NCBI RefSeq assembly: GCF_009727055.1 | Contig: NC_052358.1 | Span: 43,360,639 to 43,424,638 of the forward strand | Direction of reading: 5' to 3' | Source of the DNA: Benincasa hispida | Taxonomy: Eukaryota > Streptophyta > Magnoliopsida > Cucurbitales > Cucurbitaceae | Length of the DNA: 64,000 bases | Shown: positions 1 through 12,199 of the stretch, in pieces | How the letters are laid out: each line of letters begins with the position of its first letter | How positions within the stretch are numbered: the stretch's first letter is position 1 | Notes under the pieces: generated by a model | Seen by the model: only the letters and a program-made list of their open reading frames with translations | What the model was told of the DNA's origin: nothing | Database searches by the model: none | Made by a program: the position numbers and the translations under genes

Positions 1-625
1 GTGACACGAAACCGAGCATGAATCTCACAGTGTGAAATCTTAGGAACGTGAGAGCTAAGAACAACATAGCGTATATATTATTGATTTCTCATTGAAGTGT
101 TATATTTGTTTTGGGTAAATATTTACTTAGGTATATTCCAGGTAATAAAACAACCTAAATCTAGGTGACTTTCCAAGTATAACGTTTATATTTGGATTTA
201 ACCTACTATGTTTAGGTGACAAACCAATTTTAAAACCTCACATCGCTTACATGCTCATAAAACTGGGTTAACAATGCTCTATTATTCGACTATAATCCCT
301 AAGTAGCAGGTGTTCCGTAAACCATCAACTTAAATACCTCCTGCCTTAGATGGGATTATAGAATGGTTAAGTTTGTAACCAAAATTTTACAAGATAATGA
401 CCTATTTTAACTATTAAAACAAGTTGCTATTTGTTAACCCTAGGTGAGCATGCATCTTATCTTTGTTATGGATTTTAAATGTCTAATCCATTTCATAACA
501 ACTTATAGAACTTTAGACATGCTTTTCATCTATAACATATATAAAGCATTTCAACATTTAATATAACTATTTATATTAAACACTTGAAACCCTAACACAT
601 GCATACTATACATTATAACTATTTA
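1..625 (-). mobile_element. CopA retrotransposon leader region (fragment)
   Basis: Non-coding. Read on the minus strand, the first 40 bases match the leader of the CopA elements near 55290 and 59980 (a stretch with TGAGATTCATGCTCGG). It is the part of a minus-strand Ty1/Copia element between the 5' LTR (3194-5243) and gag, which lies beyond the left edge. The L4 solo LTR at 626-2720 separates it from the rest of the leader. No ORF of note. Confidence 0.7.
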
Positions 626-1184
626 TGTAACGACCCGACCCCTTAGGACTTAAGTTAGGCCGTTATTAAATACATGCATGCATGGAACTCAAAACGACAC
701 TCGGTTATGACAAAATAAATGTTAATTAAATAAGGTAAGTTCAAAAGACTTTCATTAAATTCAAATACTAAAACAATAGTAGGGTACCCATAAATCATAA
801 AAGATAATAAACAAGTCTGAAAAACGACTCTTAAAAAGTAAATTTTAAACATCAAATCTAAAAGTTAAGAGAAACATGAAAAGAACTCTAAATTTCATGG
901 TGCGGAACCGTAAAAACTAGTCCCAGTGGCTTGATCACGAATTTTGCTTGTCTATCGCCGGTGCATCTCTATCCTTACCTGAAACAAGAACATGAGAAAG
1001 AATGAGTATAAAATACTCAGTAAGTAACCCCACTAATGGGGTCAAGCTGGGCATCTATGTCCTCTAGATACCCACCTCTGGTGAAACATATAAATTGCTC
1101 TAGTCCTCATGGGACACATATACACATGAAACAAGAAGGAAACTGAGTTCTATCCTACTGTAGTTAAGTATGCCCACTACCTCT

Positions 1185-1262
1185 GATGAATCCTGAAGGA
1201 GACACAAACTGATGAATCCCGAAGGAAACACAAACTAGTGAATCCCAAAGGAAACACAAAAT
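1185..1262. repeat. 26-bp minisatellite, 3 copies, inside L4 LTR
   Basis: Three direct 26-bp units of the form GATGAATCCCGAAGGAAACA plus CAAACT at 1185, 1211 and 1237, differing by a few bases. The other L4 LTR has four units at 42329-42432. Confidence 0.9.
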
Positions 1263-1336
1263 CTAATGGGCATCTAACTAATCAATAAGGACATTTGCAC
1301 AGTCTCGACATCATAATAATCACTGTACGAATCTAT

Positions 1337-1431
1337 GACATACATATAAACCTCAACATCATGGCTCTACAACATACACATATACCTCAACATTATGGTT
1401 CTACAACATACATGTATACCTCAACATCATC
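1337..1431. repeat. About 34-bp direct repeat, nearly 3 copies, inside L4 LTR
   Basis: Units contain ACATATACCTCAACAT then ATGGNTCTACA. The same array recurs at about 42507-42600 in the other L4 copy, so it is a feature of the family. Confidence 0.8.
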
Positions 1432-2720
1432 AGATCAAATACAACCATGGAAGCACATACCATCTTATACTAGCATTAAAATGTCTATGTGCATAAATAA
1501 ATAATTCGGATCTCGTAACAGAACATACTTTGATCATGTTATACTATCAATTTATCATGCTGTCATTCTGCCATAACATTCATTTATCATGCCAGCATAC
1601 ATCTAATGCCTGACCCGTGGGAAGTTCCAGTAGTAAGATTACTTACCTCAGACTTAAGCCCAAAATAACTAACAAGTTTATCTTCTCCTTAGAATGGAAT
1701 AATCTTGGATCAAAGTTCCAAAGCTGAAGTTGAAGCCGAACTCGCTCCCAAACTTTGCAAACAAAGCCAACCAAAAACATAAGCCATTATTAAGTTTTCA
1801 AGTCCAAATTTTTACAGCAACATCAACCAAAACAAGATGGTTTTGAAACCTCCAAGCTTAATAAAACTTGTCGAAAACGATCTCGAACCCGCTGGACAGC
1901 CACTCCAATAGTTTCCCAGACTCAAATCTAAAGCCAAAAATAGTTCGAATAAGTTAACTTTCATTCCAAACTTAATGGTGGCCCAATCTTCTACCCAAAA
2001 CTTCACAAAAAGATCTTACCCAAAACAGATCCGATGACAACCACAGCGGCGGCAGGGGCTGAGCGGCGCGTGACAAAGATCGGACCGACGGCTGGCCAAA
2101 TGGAGAAGTGGCAGTATGGCGTGGCTTTACAGTTGGAAGGTTGGCTAGGAGAGAGCAGATCTGGCGGCACATGAGCGCGGGCGGCTCTACGGTGCGGCGG
2201 AATGCAGTGCATTAAGAGGGGGGCTTCGAACGCGGTCGGGCCTCGCCAAACGGTGGGTGTCGGCTGGGCAAAACCTCGGTGGCGATCGGCTAAGGCCAGA
2301 CCGGCAGCGTCTGGACGACGAGCTGAGGAGATCAGCTGGAGGTCAAGGTCGACGACGAGAGTGACGTGGTGCGGTAAGGCTTCAATGGCGGCTGGAGGAA
2401 AAAGAAATTGAGGGGGGGAGGTGCGGATGAGTGAAGAAGAAGGGAAATTGATTTTTATAAATAATAATAATAATAACTAAAAAAGGAAATAAGTATAATT
2501 ATATTTTATTCCTTTCCTTATTCCACTTTATACTATTAAATTCCTTTCCTTCTCGAAAAGAAATTAATTCCTGCCATTAATTTCCAAATTGAATAATTTC
2601 ACGCCAACAATTAAATTCCCACACTTACACTTGACGTCCAAAATTCCAAAAATGCCCTCAATAATAAAAGGAAATATTGAAATTACACAAAAAATATAAA
2701 AAAATATTTGGGGTGTTACA

Positions 2721-3193
2721 ATTTATAACGTACTTTCAATTCCTGCCACATGCTTCCTATGGTGGGATTTTAAATCTACATGACATACTATATGCACATA
2801 CAAGATTTATTTAATTATAACATACATTCATAATGCATAAATAATTAAACACATACTGATATGGACCAGTTTTGGCATCTTAAGCAAGCAAACAACCTAA
2901 ATTATTACAAAAATAATAAAAACCAACTTATGGATCACAAACCAATGCAAACCGCCCTAACTGAACCTACAAAGCTCCAAAAAGGGTTGAACCAGCCAAA
3001 ACCGGGCTGAATTGAACCTTTAAGACCCAAACCAGCCAAACGGTTCACTTGAATCGCCATTCGGGTCACACACACACTTTTTAGGCTAAGATGAACAACG
3101 TGGCAACACTTCATCCCAACGTTGCGATGGTAGGGGAATTTTCCTCGTTTCTGGGCTGCTTGAAGAGCAGCATTTCGATGCTTCTCATACCAG
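2721..3193 (-). mobile_element. CopA leader with primer binding site
   Basis: Continuation of the leader cut by the L4 solo LTR. Minus-strand 3193-3179 reads CTGGTATGAGAAGC, a diverged form of the Copia primer site TGGTATCAGAGC (initiator tRNA-Met). The stretch around 2950-3180 shares with 53980-54180 phrases on GGTTCGAGTGGTTCA-type repeats and CGTTGCGATGCT. No coding capacity. Confidence 0.65.
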
Positions 3194-4375
3194 TGAGTTG
3201 TATGCTATAAAGCCGTGTTGTTGCTTATTGCTTTCTAGTTGTACGACTAATGTTCATTGTTTAATCATGCTTTTCTTGGAATGTATCAACATGCAGCAGA
3301 AGCAATAAGGATCAATAAGCACTATAATTAATTAATTTTGGCATAAACTAATATGCTCTTGCAGAAACAAGTGGGTTTCAAGTCTTACCTTTGTAGAATT
3401 TCTTCAAATCTCGATTTCCAGCTGCAAGTCTCTCCAAATCTTGTTGTAGACCACCTCAAGATCTTCCCCACTATTCTCTTGGAGCTCGAGATTGAGTTGT
3501 GGGACTCAAAATAAGCTTGAATGAAGAGAACATGGAGAAAAACTCATAGTAGCAACCCACTTGAATAACACCTTCTTCAACACGAATTTTCAGCTAAAAT
3601 TCTATCGATTGCCTCACCTCAATTTCACTCCAATCTTCTCAATATATTGCAGACTATCATGTAAAGAAGATATCTGCATGAGATGCAGCTCATGCTTGGA
3701 GGTATTGAAGCCAAAGTTTATGGGTTTTGTGTGAGCAACTTGAAGGTATAATGGAAAATATGAAATTCCATTTATGTGTTTTTTTAACGTTTTCAATTTT
3801 TCCAAATTTGATTTCAAAAATCAATTTGTTTTCTAGAATTTAAAATGTTATTAATTTTACAAAATTAATTTCATAAATTAATTTTTCTAATAAAATTAAT
3901 AACTAATTATTTAAACAATTTAAACAATTCTAATTAATTTAATATCAAATACTAAATTAATTTTACACAAATCCATGTTCATATATTTAAATCATATTTA
4001 AATATTAATTCTCCAATTTCGTTTAATTCCTAAAATTAAACATGTAATTATATCTCATGTAATTACTAATTCCTTTAATTTTAATTTGAACGTTTCAAAT
4101 TAACTTATCACGCTACTCTAAAGCTAATACATTTACGAGCTAGTAGGGGGACCTCTCGGACCTACAGATCATGGGCTCCAATGATTCGAGATTAAACTCA
4201 TTAGACCGAATTAACCCCCATTTGTTAACTAATGGGTCAGTCCACTAAAACCCATAGTTGAACTCCCTTCACTGTAGATATATTATGTCCACTCGATATA
4301 ACCATGATTAGTAAGTTAACCCTTCACAGGTTGTTCGTAATAACGGCTGGGTTCTACTTGATCCTCTAATGAATA

Positions 4376-4585
4376 ATTGATTTGTGATCCAACCAACAAA
4401 CTGAGTCCCTCTCAGGCCAACGAGAGGGTGAGGCTCCTTGTTCTAATTCCGAAGTCAGCACCTGTCTCTTATACACATCTAGATGTGTATAAGAGACAGA
4501 TTGATTTGTGATCCAACCAACAAACTGAGTCCCTCTCAGGCCAACGAGAGAGTGAGACCCCTTGCTTAAGACCCAGAATCAGCAC
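4376..4585. repeat. Direct repeat of LTR sequence flanking an adapter
   Basis: 4376-4461 and 4500-4585 are two versions of the same LTR segment (both start ATTGATTTGTGATCCAACCA and end TCAGCAC). They are near-identical in the first half and have several substitutions in the second, so they may come from two genomic LTR copies joined in the library or assembly. Confidence 0.85.
4462..4499. other. Double Tn5 mosaic end: library junction adapter left in the assembly
   Basis: 4462-4480 is CTGTCTCTTATACACATCT, the 19-bp Tn5 mosaic end, followed directly by its reverse complement at 4481-4499. The 38-bp palindrome matches the junction adapter of transposase-based mate-pair libraries. It is not plant sequence and marks an artificial join. 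Confidence 0.97.
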
Positions 4586-5243
4586 TTAAGGGAACAACCT
4601 CTCTACTATCCTTAACAACGGGTAGGAGTGAATTCCTTCTTGTACCCTATGTCCCCAGCTATCTATTTGGTCTTAAAATTGAAATGGGAGTTTATTGAGT
4701 CGATGATGTCGAGCTAACCCTCACCTATGCAAATCTAGGGATAATCCTGAATAAACAGCAGTTTATAGTTAGCTCAGGATTAATGTCAAGTTACCTAGGT
4801 CATCACTTTGAAATAGTCAGTCTTAAATAGTAAACAACGTTATAAAGTAAGAGTGACTAATTTTGTGGTCCGCTCTTGTACAAACCCTTTTGCACAGGGA
4901 CACCCCCACTCCTCATGTCATAATATGTACGAAATAGGATCACTTTGTTTGTAGCACTTTACAACTCTTTGTAACAACTACAGAGCAGGCCGCATCCAAT
5001 AGTGTTACCAGAATAAGGCACCCAACCTCATTCATATACTATAGATCATTTTGATTATTTACTTGAACCTGATCCACTTTTATGTCCCCATATAAAGTTC
5101 AAGTACTCATGTAATAGTCAAGGGACTTTTTAGGTTTATTTGATTTCTACTAAGCAATATATATATTCAATAACAACTTGTTGAATTTTCAGAATAAGTT
5201 TCATTATTTACAAACTACGAGTTTTAGGACATAAAACCCAACA

Positions 5244-6229
5244 GCTTTCAATGGTTGCGAAAATTTTTTCCTCTAAACCTATTTTTTTTAAAACCTTTTC
5301 TCAAGAATGAGGGTGGAGCTTGTGAGAAATGCCCATCGTGCCATCGGCTATTCAGATTTGGATTGGCTAACTTATTCGAGGGCAAGAAAAAGTGTCGCAC
5401 AATCGCCTCGAGACCCTTACGAAGGTGCGATTGTGACATTGGGCGTGGGGCAGGGCAACCTGGTGCTGTCTTTTTCGAGAACACCTTAGTTCAAAATTAA
5501 CCAATTTTTAACCCTAATTAAAGCAAGAATTTTCACATACTTTCTTCATGAAATATGTTAGGAAACCTTTAAATAACTAACCTCAAAATTTCAGCTCTTA
5601 ACTTTTCTTGTACAACTCAAAATCGCTCCAAGATCAAACCTTGCTCAGATTTTCCAATTTCCTAAACAACCTTACCCATTTTCACCATTTTGCCACCTTC
5701 ACAACTCCAAATCACTTTGGCAACCACCGGTTAGAATCAAGACTCATTAAGGTATGATCTGGCACAAAAAACGAATTTTGTACGAGTAGTTTTGGAGAAA
5801 TGGCTTCCAAGCCAAGTCTTTGTTCTTCAGCTGCCTGCTTAAGTCTTTAAACAAAAGGCCACCTCCTGCTTCCTACGTTGCTCCTTCTCCCTTCCTCCCT
5901 TCCTTTACTTAATTTTGAAGTAACCTAAACAAAATAACAACTAATTAATGGTATTTATTCAAGGTTATCAATTAATTTTTAATTATTTAATTTGTATCAT
6001 ATTTACACTTTATTACATACATACATACATACATACACATATATATATATGTATATATATATTCTTCACCTCCCTCATTCTCATGTGCCCTCCCTTTTAT
6101 AAACAAATTTAATTCGTCTCACCTCTAACTTAACAACTTCGAACAACAAACCTCCTTAGATTGCATATTTCATGTTTACTTCTTAATTTAATCATATGTT
6201 TAATCAAAAGGTAAAGGATCAAGGACTTA
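5244..6229. other. Unassigned non-coding spacer
   Basis: No convincing ORF, RNA gene or LTR terminus. The 81-codon ORF at 5255-5500 looks accidental, since three frames are open across a short GC-richer patch. Likely an old transposon fragment, but I cannot place it in a family. Confidence 0.4.
6015..6062. repeat. Microsatellite (CATA)n then (TA)n
   Basis: About six CATA units run into an alternating TA tract. Confidence 0.95.
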
Positions 6230-6560
6230 CAACACCAATTTGATATGTATGGGTGAGAATGGACCATGTTGCCGACTCAACAAGCCTACTATTTTAGGGA
6301 TTTGTCTAAGTAGGAATTTGGGAACATAGCTACACCAAATGGAGCTCACTCTTTCCTGTTTTTAGGGAAAGTAAATGAATTACTCTCCCAAGTGTTGACT
6401 CTAGGTCTTAAACAAGAGGTCCTTCCCTCTCATTGGCCCAAAGGGATTTGTTTATAGTAGGACCATAAACAAGTTGTTCATTAGAGGATCAGTGGGATTT
6501 AAGGAGAAAGATGTAACGTTACACCCTCACCCTTACAGAATTCCTTTAAGTAGAAAGTAG
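6230..6560 (+). mobile_element. Diverged CopA-like LTR middle segment
   Basis: Read on the minus strand it follows the order of the CopA LTR at 18370-18610: the 'CTCTAATGAACAA' block, the GGCCAA..GAGAGGG block, 'TTGTTGAGTC' and 'CACCCAT'. Similarity is clearly lower than among the other CopA copies, so it is an older relative in plus orientation. Ends unclear. Confidence 0.55.
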
Positions 6561-6611
6561 ATTGGAGTGCAAGCCTTGGGAGGAGAAGTTTTGTTAAGTT
6601 TCTCAACTATT

Positions 6612-6885
6612 TGTTGGGTTTTATGTACTAAAACTCATGGTTTGAAAACAATAGAACTTATTCTGAAAATTGAATAAGTTGTTATTGAATATATATATTG
6701 CTTATTTCATTTTAGAAATAAATCCAATAAACTAGAAGATCCATGATTATTATATGAATACTTGAACTTTATGTAGAGACATAAAAGTGGACAAAGTTTG
6801 AGTAAATAGTCATGGTCTATAGTATATGAATAAGGTTTGGTGCCTTATTCTGGTAACACTATTGGCTGCGACCCACTTTCTGAGC
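6612..6885 (+). mobile_element. CopA LTR, 5' fragment
   Basis: Starts TGTTGGGTTTTATGTACTAA and follows the first ~270 bp of the CopA LTR (compare 59447). It breaks off after the 'CACTATTGGCTGCG' block, where a minus-strand L3 LTR begins. Confidence 0.75.
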
Positions 6886-8325
6886 CCGATTCGGTGTTGT
6901 TTTAATTCCCAAAAAGGACCAGAGCAAAAGAAAAATTTGTAATATCATCGAACTACTTATATCACTACTAAAATGTAGCAATAGTGGTAAATGTGGGGTC
7001 GAACCACAGAGAAGCGAAGAATTTATTTCTTTTTGTGTTATATTTGATTGTGGGAAAAGCAGTAAAAATGGGGTTTTGGTTTTGATTTATAAGGATGCAA
7101 GAAAAGTAAATTACAAGGGATATATGGAATGGTAAATAACTCATTAGTTCTCAGATCAAGTGCTCATTCGATGTAAATTAAGTCATTGTTTTCTGCCAAG
7201 TAACTACAAACTATGCATGCATAGCTATTTAATTTGATGAGAACTAATCAATCTCTACAAAGGCCGAAAATCAACTAATCTAAACCAAATCAAGCATCCT
7301 AATCCGTAGTTGAGGCTGGAAAGATCGTGCCTTAACTAGCCTACATACTTCTAGATGCAATTGGGTCCTTAGCGGCCATAAAGAACTAGGAACACATGCA
7401 TGAAAATCAAGGATTCAACTATGTTGATTAAGTGTCAGGAAAGCCATATTCAGATAATCAAGGTATTTCATTAATTCTAGATTAAATGTACGATCCAAAG
7501 ATTCAAGGTTAGCTTATACACCTAAGCATGCTCATCTAATCTATGCTACATGGGTAAGTTCAAAGCATGGACGATTACAAGGATACGTGCGAGCCTGAAA
7601 TTAACTAGCAAAGACATGCAATCGTAATAGGGTCATCAGTCCAACACACAAAAGAAAATCTAAATCATGTGAGATTAAAGAAAAACACAATTCTTAATTG
7701 AAGCACAAAATTGAACATATAACTCATTAAATTACAAAGAACACTTAGTCCAAGAACTAATAGAAAATTACCTCATTGATTGATAATCAAAGCAATGGGA
7801 TACAATCTGATACAAAACCATAATCCGGAAAAATAAATCTAACCTATGATACTGAATACATAAAAGAAAAAAAGGAAAAAGAGAAAATCAAGGCCTCTCC
7901 TCGGCCTCCATGAAGAGTTTGGTGTTTTTAGAGCCTTTTTCTATACAATTCAACATATTTTGACCTAGCAAAAGGAGATATTTATAGAAAAATTCAGGGC
8001 AGCATTGCAATGCTCACTCACACGCGCGCTTCTCACCCCTCCATCAAATGTCGTAACGTCGCGACGCTCTAAAGGAGCATTCCAACGCTACATTACTGTC
8101 TTACTGTGTTGAGCTAAAGCATTGTATGGCGTTGTGATGCTGATGCTTGGGGTATTTTGGTCATTTAACATCCCTTGATGCTTGGATACTTTAAATCTAC
8201 TCTAAATCGCTTCAAATTAGTCCCGATCAGCTTCAAATCCTCAATTCTTCCTCTTGGTTGCTCGTTACCTACAAAATAGAGAAATAAACACATAAAATCC
8301 ATTAACGAGTGATTTGTTGTAAATG
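6886..8325 (-). mobile_element. L3 LTR, main part
   Basis: Minus-strand Gypsy-like LTR. It has a TATA box at 7979-7986 and, near 6995-7005, the 'GGTTCGACCCC' motif that lies near the 3' end of the L1 and L2 LTRs too. The first ~50 bases of this LTR lie at 9875-9922, on the other side of the inserted L2 LTR. The 3' end is truncated at the CopA fragment and no primer site remains. No coding sequence. Confidence 0.55.
7979..7986 (-). promoter_or_regulatory. TATA box of L3 LTR
   Basis: TATAAATA on the minus strand, placed inside the LTR as in the L1 and L2 families. Confidence 0.5.
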
Positions 8326-9874
8326 TGATGCGATTATGGTGTATATTTGCGGTGATGATTTATGCGTTGCATATGCAAGTTTTCCTAGTAAAACCCAAGT
8401 ATAAATCTCACTAGGTTTTTTGGTAAGTCTAGGGTCGAACACAGGGACTACTGAGTTACTATGCGACAGTAAATTTTGATTCCTTTGCGGTGGAAAAAAT
8501 AAATAATTTGGATGGTGTTTTGTTTGAGTATATTTACTATGCGGCGGATTCGAGTAAAGAGTTTATGAAATCGAGAATTACAATGAGTGTGCGATGAACG
8601 GGTTGAGAAGGGATTTAGCTAACACTTCCTAAGATTGCGTTTAAGTTATTCGATCATACTATACACACACAAGAACATGTCATCTCCCAATGCAAATGCC
8701 ATAATTCCTATTTCTAGGGTGTATGCGATGCGTAATAGCAAATAAAACTTATTCCTAAGTTTGTATCTCTTGCTTATGCGGTTCTAATCTGACTCTCCCA
8801 AGCCTAGATTTTAATCTGACTCTCCTAAGCCCAGATTCTGTCTTTAGACCACTCTCCCGAGCATCTCTAAAGAGTGACTGACGTATACATAAGACAAGAT
8901 GATCGCATAAAGTGAAGATCTTAGGTCATGCTAGTTAAGTGCTTCTCAACCCATTCGAAAATTTAGCTACTCATGCGAAGTATGAAGTGATTGAACACAA
9001 TTTGAAATGAGATTTCCATTGTCTATAGATTAAATGCAGAATACAGAATAACAATAGAATGTAAAGATGAGAAGCCCGATGGCAATGTCTTGCTTTCTGT
9101 GGCCTTTTACATTATCTTTTCACTCCAACTCCGCTCAGATGAATATCCTTGCTTCCGCAAGTGTTGGCCCTCTTTCCTTTTGTAGCGCCTCCCAACAGTC
9201 TTTCGAGCTGTCCAGGAATGATCTCTCAGCGTCTTCTTCTCTTCGCTCGTCTCCGTCTTCTAAGTATGACTATGAACATACTATCGGCTAACTATCTTGT
9301 ATATGAACTCTATTCTATATGGCGAACTTGTTAACCCTTTTTCAATGGTGGCCTCCGGTATTTATAGAGCTCAAGGTCAAGAAGCTTTTCTCTTTCATGA
9401 TTGCAATGATGGACGATCATTAAATCTTCTGCTATGATGTACCAATTAATGGTAACCGAAAAGTTAAGTGTACTTGCTACAGTGTGTCGTTAACGGCTTG
9501 TCAACTAAATTTGGATTCGACCGTCATCAGCTTTCCGTCCCATCATGATTTATTATGCTTTCACCTTGATGAGTCGTCTTTATGCGGCCACCTTCTTGAG
9601 CAACTTCTTGCGAGCACATACGATCGCATGACTTTGCGATCACAATCTTTTAATGCGTGCAGACGTCGAATTCCTTGGATCGCAATTTTAATTGCGCCAA
9701 CACATTTTTCCTGCACAAAATAACTAAATTAGTTGCTTTTATACGATGAGCGCATGCGATCACAATATTCTCAATTTAACACTTTTGGACATGAATTTGT
9801 ATATTTTTACCGTCACATTTTCTCATTGTTTTACTTATTTGTGTTGTAATAACGTGCATTTCTACCCGTTATCA
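8326..9874 (-). mobile_element. L2 LTR inserted in L3 LTR (probable solo LTR)
   Basis: The minus-strand start at 9874 reads TGATAACGGGTAGAAATGCA, the L2 start seen at 46047. The other end, near 8326, matches the L2 terminus before the primer site at 47671. TATA box at 9359-9366 (minus). There is no internal region, so it is most likely a solo LTR, but I could not find a clean 5-bp duplication. The ORFs at 9067-9334 and 9484-9723 are untranslated LTR sequence. Confidence 0.8.
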
Positions 9875-9922
9875 ACAAGCTTGAATTAAGCTAGGAATAA
9901 TAACACTTTTTGAGAGCTATCA
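9875..9922 (-). mobile_element. L3 LTR, first ~50 bp
   Basis: On the minus strand the LTR starts TGATAGCTCTC at 9922, straight after a polypurine tract. It is interrupted at 9874 by the L2 LTR. Confidence 0.55.
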
Positions 9923-10185
9923 AACACCCCCAACTTAATTCTCGCTTTTCCCTAGCAAGATAGAGAAAAACAATCAAACATTGTATAAATCACTTAAAGA
10001 CATGCTAGCTTAATTCACAAAGTTGTTACTCCAATCTCAAAAGTCAGATCGAATGAAAGTTAAATCAAGAACGAAATTCAATTATGATCAATCAATGAAG
10101 CACAAGTTTAAGAATGTTCTCTATCTAAACATGCACAATGTTGGGATTGGTGTCCTAATTCTCTTGAAGTCTCGTAGTTTGCAAT
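9923..10185 (-). mobile_element. L3 element 3' internal end with polypurine tract
   Basis: Minus-strand 9936-9923 reads AAGTTGGGGGTGTT, the polypurine tract that primes plus-strand synthesis. It corresponds to AAATTTGGGGGTG in L1 and L2. The rest is non-coding. The L1 element at 10186 cut it. Confidence 0.55.
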
Positions 10186-12130
10186 TGATAGCTTATAGAA
10201 ATACAAGTTATTTATACTGTTTTATTTAAATATTGCGGCCAAAAGAAAGGAAAGTTGCGTCAATTGTATAGAAATTAGCTAAGAAATGCTAGAATTATAA
10301 ATTGTCGTTAATACACCCACTAACACCATTGCGATGGTAGAATAGAATATTTCAAGTCTGTTTTACAAGAAATCAAGTCACTGCATGCGTTCAAGGCTCA
10401 AGATAAAAAAGAACAACGCATCTACGTCGCATTGTGCCTATCATTCAGGAATGAATAGACGATCAACGCAATGACGACACATGCAATAATCAATCAAGAG
10501 CTAAGGGATCAACATAACTTCAACCGCATGCGGTAATAAAAAACAACACCGCATGCAGGCAAACGATCGAAGATGTAAAGAGCAATGCAAATGCGGAGGA
10601 TTCTGACGTGTGTACAGCTGACCATTGTGCATTTCGGACGGGATTGATTGCGTAACAGAAGGAATATTCTCTCCACCATTTCTGGAACTGCCTTAACAAT
10701 AAAGTGGGGATCATAAGTCAGAGAGCCAAACCTTAGCCTATAAATAGCTCCGGCCATTCCACTGAAAAGGGATACTTGAATATAGAGAAAAGTGTATATA
10801 CCGATCTGAGGGAGAGACTAGTTGAGCGACTAATCAGAGTAGATTCGAGAAGAATTAAGAGATAAGGCTGAGAGGTGAGTCTCTAGGCAAAGAATCCTTC
10901 CGATTCCTGCCGTTGAAGCTCTATACGAAGGTCACCTCTACCAGACGAGCAAGCTTGAGAGGGAAGCTCTTCTTTTCATCCACTCCACACGCCGGCAAAC
11001 AAAACCACCGTCCAGATCTGTGTCAAGACATTGGCACTCTTCTGTATTTGTTTCTATCTCTTTATCATCACTTGTACTCATCTTCTTAATCTCTATCATT
11101 CACACCATGTATCAGACGCTTAATCTTAGTATTAATTGTTATGATCATTTTCACTTCCATCTTTCTGTCTATTTCCGTTCATCCGTAATTCACTTTCTCC
11201 ATGATGTTTTCTTAATACCTTGGATAATTAGCATGAATTAAGCAAGTAATTAATTGGGTTAAGGAAATAATTATGTTTAGTTAAAGCATGCTCGACGACA
11301 TCTTCACCTATGAGAGCAGAAGTGAAGATGCCAGTCCACCTATCGAGAGAGGGTTGGAAGAATGCGTTAACTAAAGCGAGAAGTACTTCCAGAGATGGAA
11401 GCAACCTTGCGTTCATCACGTTTATCCCTGTTTCACCATAGAGATATGGGAACATGATCGATCACCAAGAGGTGTATGCCAAGGGAAAGCGAAACCTTAG
11501 TTATATCTTTAACGCAATTAACAACCTTACGATGTTTGTACTAATTATTCCTTCCCATTCCTGATTCATACATAAAGACTTGCCATCGCATACCACGATC
11601 CTTTGTATAAACTTCACAGTCGGTCTCGACCTCAGCGTCATGTATATCATGTATCTTGTATCTTGCATCACATTAGCTTAGGTTTATTTTCATCGCACTT
11701 TATTTTATCAATGCAACTTTAGTTTATCAGCACAATTTTACTTTACTGCAATTTAATTTTCTATACAAACACAATCTTTCTTAATTTTAAAAACACCGAT
11801 CGCATATATCACAAATGTAACATACTAATGACAACAATCCCTGTGTTCGACCTCGGATCACTCCGAGAAACTTGCATTGGAATTATACTTGGTTTCAGCG
11901 CAAGGAAACTTGTGACAACGCATTACTCCATAGCATACTACAAGCATTTAGTTAACAACACATATATCTAGAAGTAGTCATGCCTAATACAACATCCACA
12001 TTCCATTTCCATCTTTACGTCATCAGGTTTATGGCAACATAAGCTTGTATGATTCATTCACCTGTATTCATATTTGTCCGCATCCTGTAAGTAGTGTGAA
12101 TAAGCATAAGATACACAATTTTATGCCACA
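10186..12130 (+). mobile_element. L1 5' LTR (copy a)
   Basis: Starts TGATAGCTTATAGAAATACA (other L1 copies: TGATAACTTGTAG) and ends CCACA nine bases before a tRNA-Asp primer site. It matches the 3' LTR at 14387-15857 over its whole kept length, with mostly single-base differences. About 1.95 kb with a TATA box at 10739-10746. The short ORFs inside (10509-10757 minus, 11020-11241 plus) recur in other L1 LTRs only because the LTR is repeated. Confidence 0.9.
10739..10746 (+). promoter_or_regulatory. TATA box of L1 LTR copy a
   Basis: TATAAATA at the same place in copies b (14933), c (16771), d (23670) and e (26968). It is the likely core promoter of the element. Confidence 0.6.
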
Positions 12131-12139
12131 TCAAGTTTA

Positions 12140-12157
12140 TGGCGCCGTTATCGGGGA
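12140..12157 (+). promoter_or_regulatory. Primer binding site, tRNA-Asp
   Basis: TGGCGCCGTTATCGGGGA. It is complementary, with one or two changes, to the 3' end of plant tRNA-Asp, as in Athila-type Gypsy elements. It starts nine bases after the LTR end. Confidence 0.85.
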
Positions 12158-12199
12158 TTGGTAACATTATTGTTAAGTACGTTTGTGATATTTTGCAGG

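Larger units (their letters stand above)
626..2720 (-). mobile_element. L4 solo LTR (2,095 bp) with ATTTA target site duplication
   Basis: Starts TGTAACGACCC and ends GGGGTGTTACA, a TG..CA element with near-perfect inverted ends. ATTTA stands directly before (621-625) and after (2721-2725), so this is a complete solo LTR left by LTR-LTR recombination. A second, 5'-truncated copy lies at 41806-43882. The minus orientation is inferred: on that strand a TATA-like TTTATAAAAA (about 2452-2462) is followed by a C/T-rich stretch and a GC-rich segment, and the copy at 43569-43580 has the same layout. The GC-rich 2000-2410 part gives chance ORFs only. Probably Ty3/Gypsy; lineage not shown. Confidence 0.9.
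3194..5243 (-). mobile_element. CopA 5' LTR, minus strand
   Basis: Right end reads ...ATAAAACCCAACA, so on the minus strand the LTR starts TGTTGGGTTTTATGTCC, as at 59447 and 61983. The left end abuts a degenerate primer site. The middle block with GATCATGGGCTCCAATGAT (about 4165) recurs at 18125, 23085 and, inverted, 52630. The region 4376-4585 holds an adapter and a repeated segment, so the true length is probably nearer 1.9 kb than the 2,050 bp seen here. Confidence 0.8.

Noticed and set aside
2003..2411. Overlapping ORFs in a GC-rich part of the L4 LTR
   Set aside because: Open on both strands because of base composition. The matching part of the other L4 LTR has gaps that break them.
5255..5500. 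Possible small protein with Cys residues
   Set aside because: Three overlapping frames open on both strands, no promoter or homolog that I can name, and a transposon-rich setting.
9067..9723. Small ORFs of 60-80 codons
   Set aside because: They lie in the minus-strand L2 LTR and are antisense to it. Other L2 copies do not keep them.
8326..9874. Target site duplication for the L2 LTR
   Set aside because: No matching five bases could be found at any plausible end, so I left it as a probable rather than proven solo LTR.
10509..10757. Recurring 60-90 codon ORFs (also 16551-16769, 23338-23523, 26702-26941)
   Set aside because: They recur only because the L1 LTR is repeated. They lie upstream of the LTR TATA box, antisense, and have different frames and ends in each copy.
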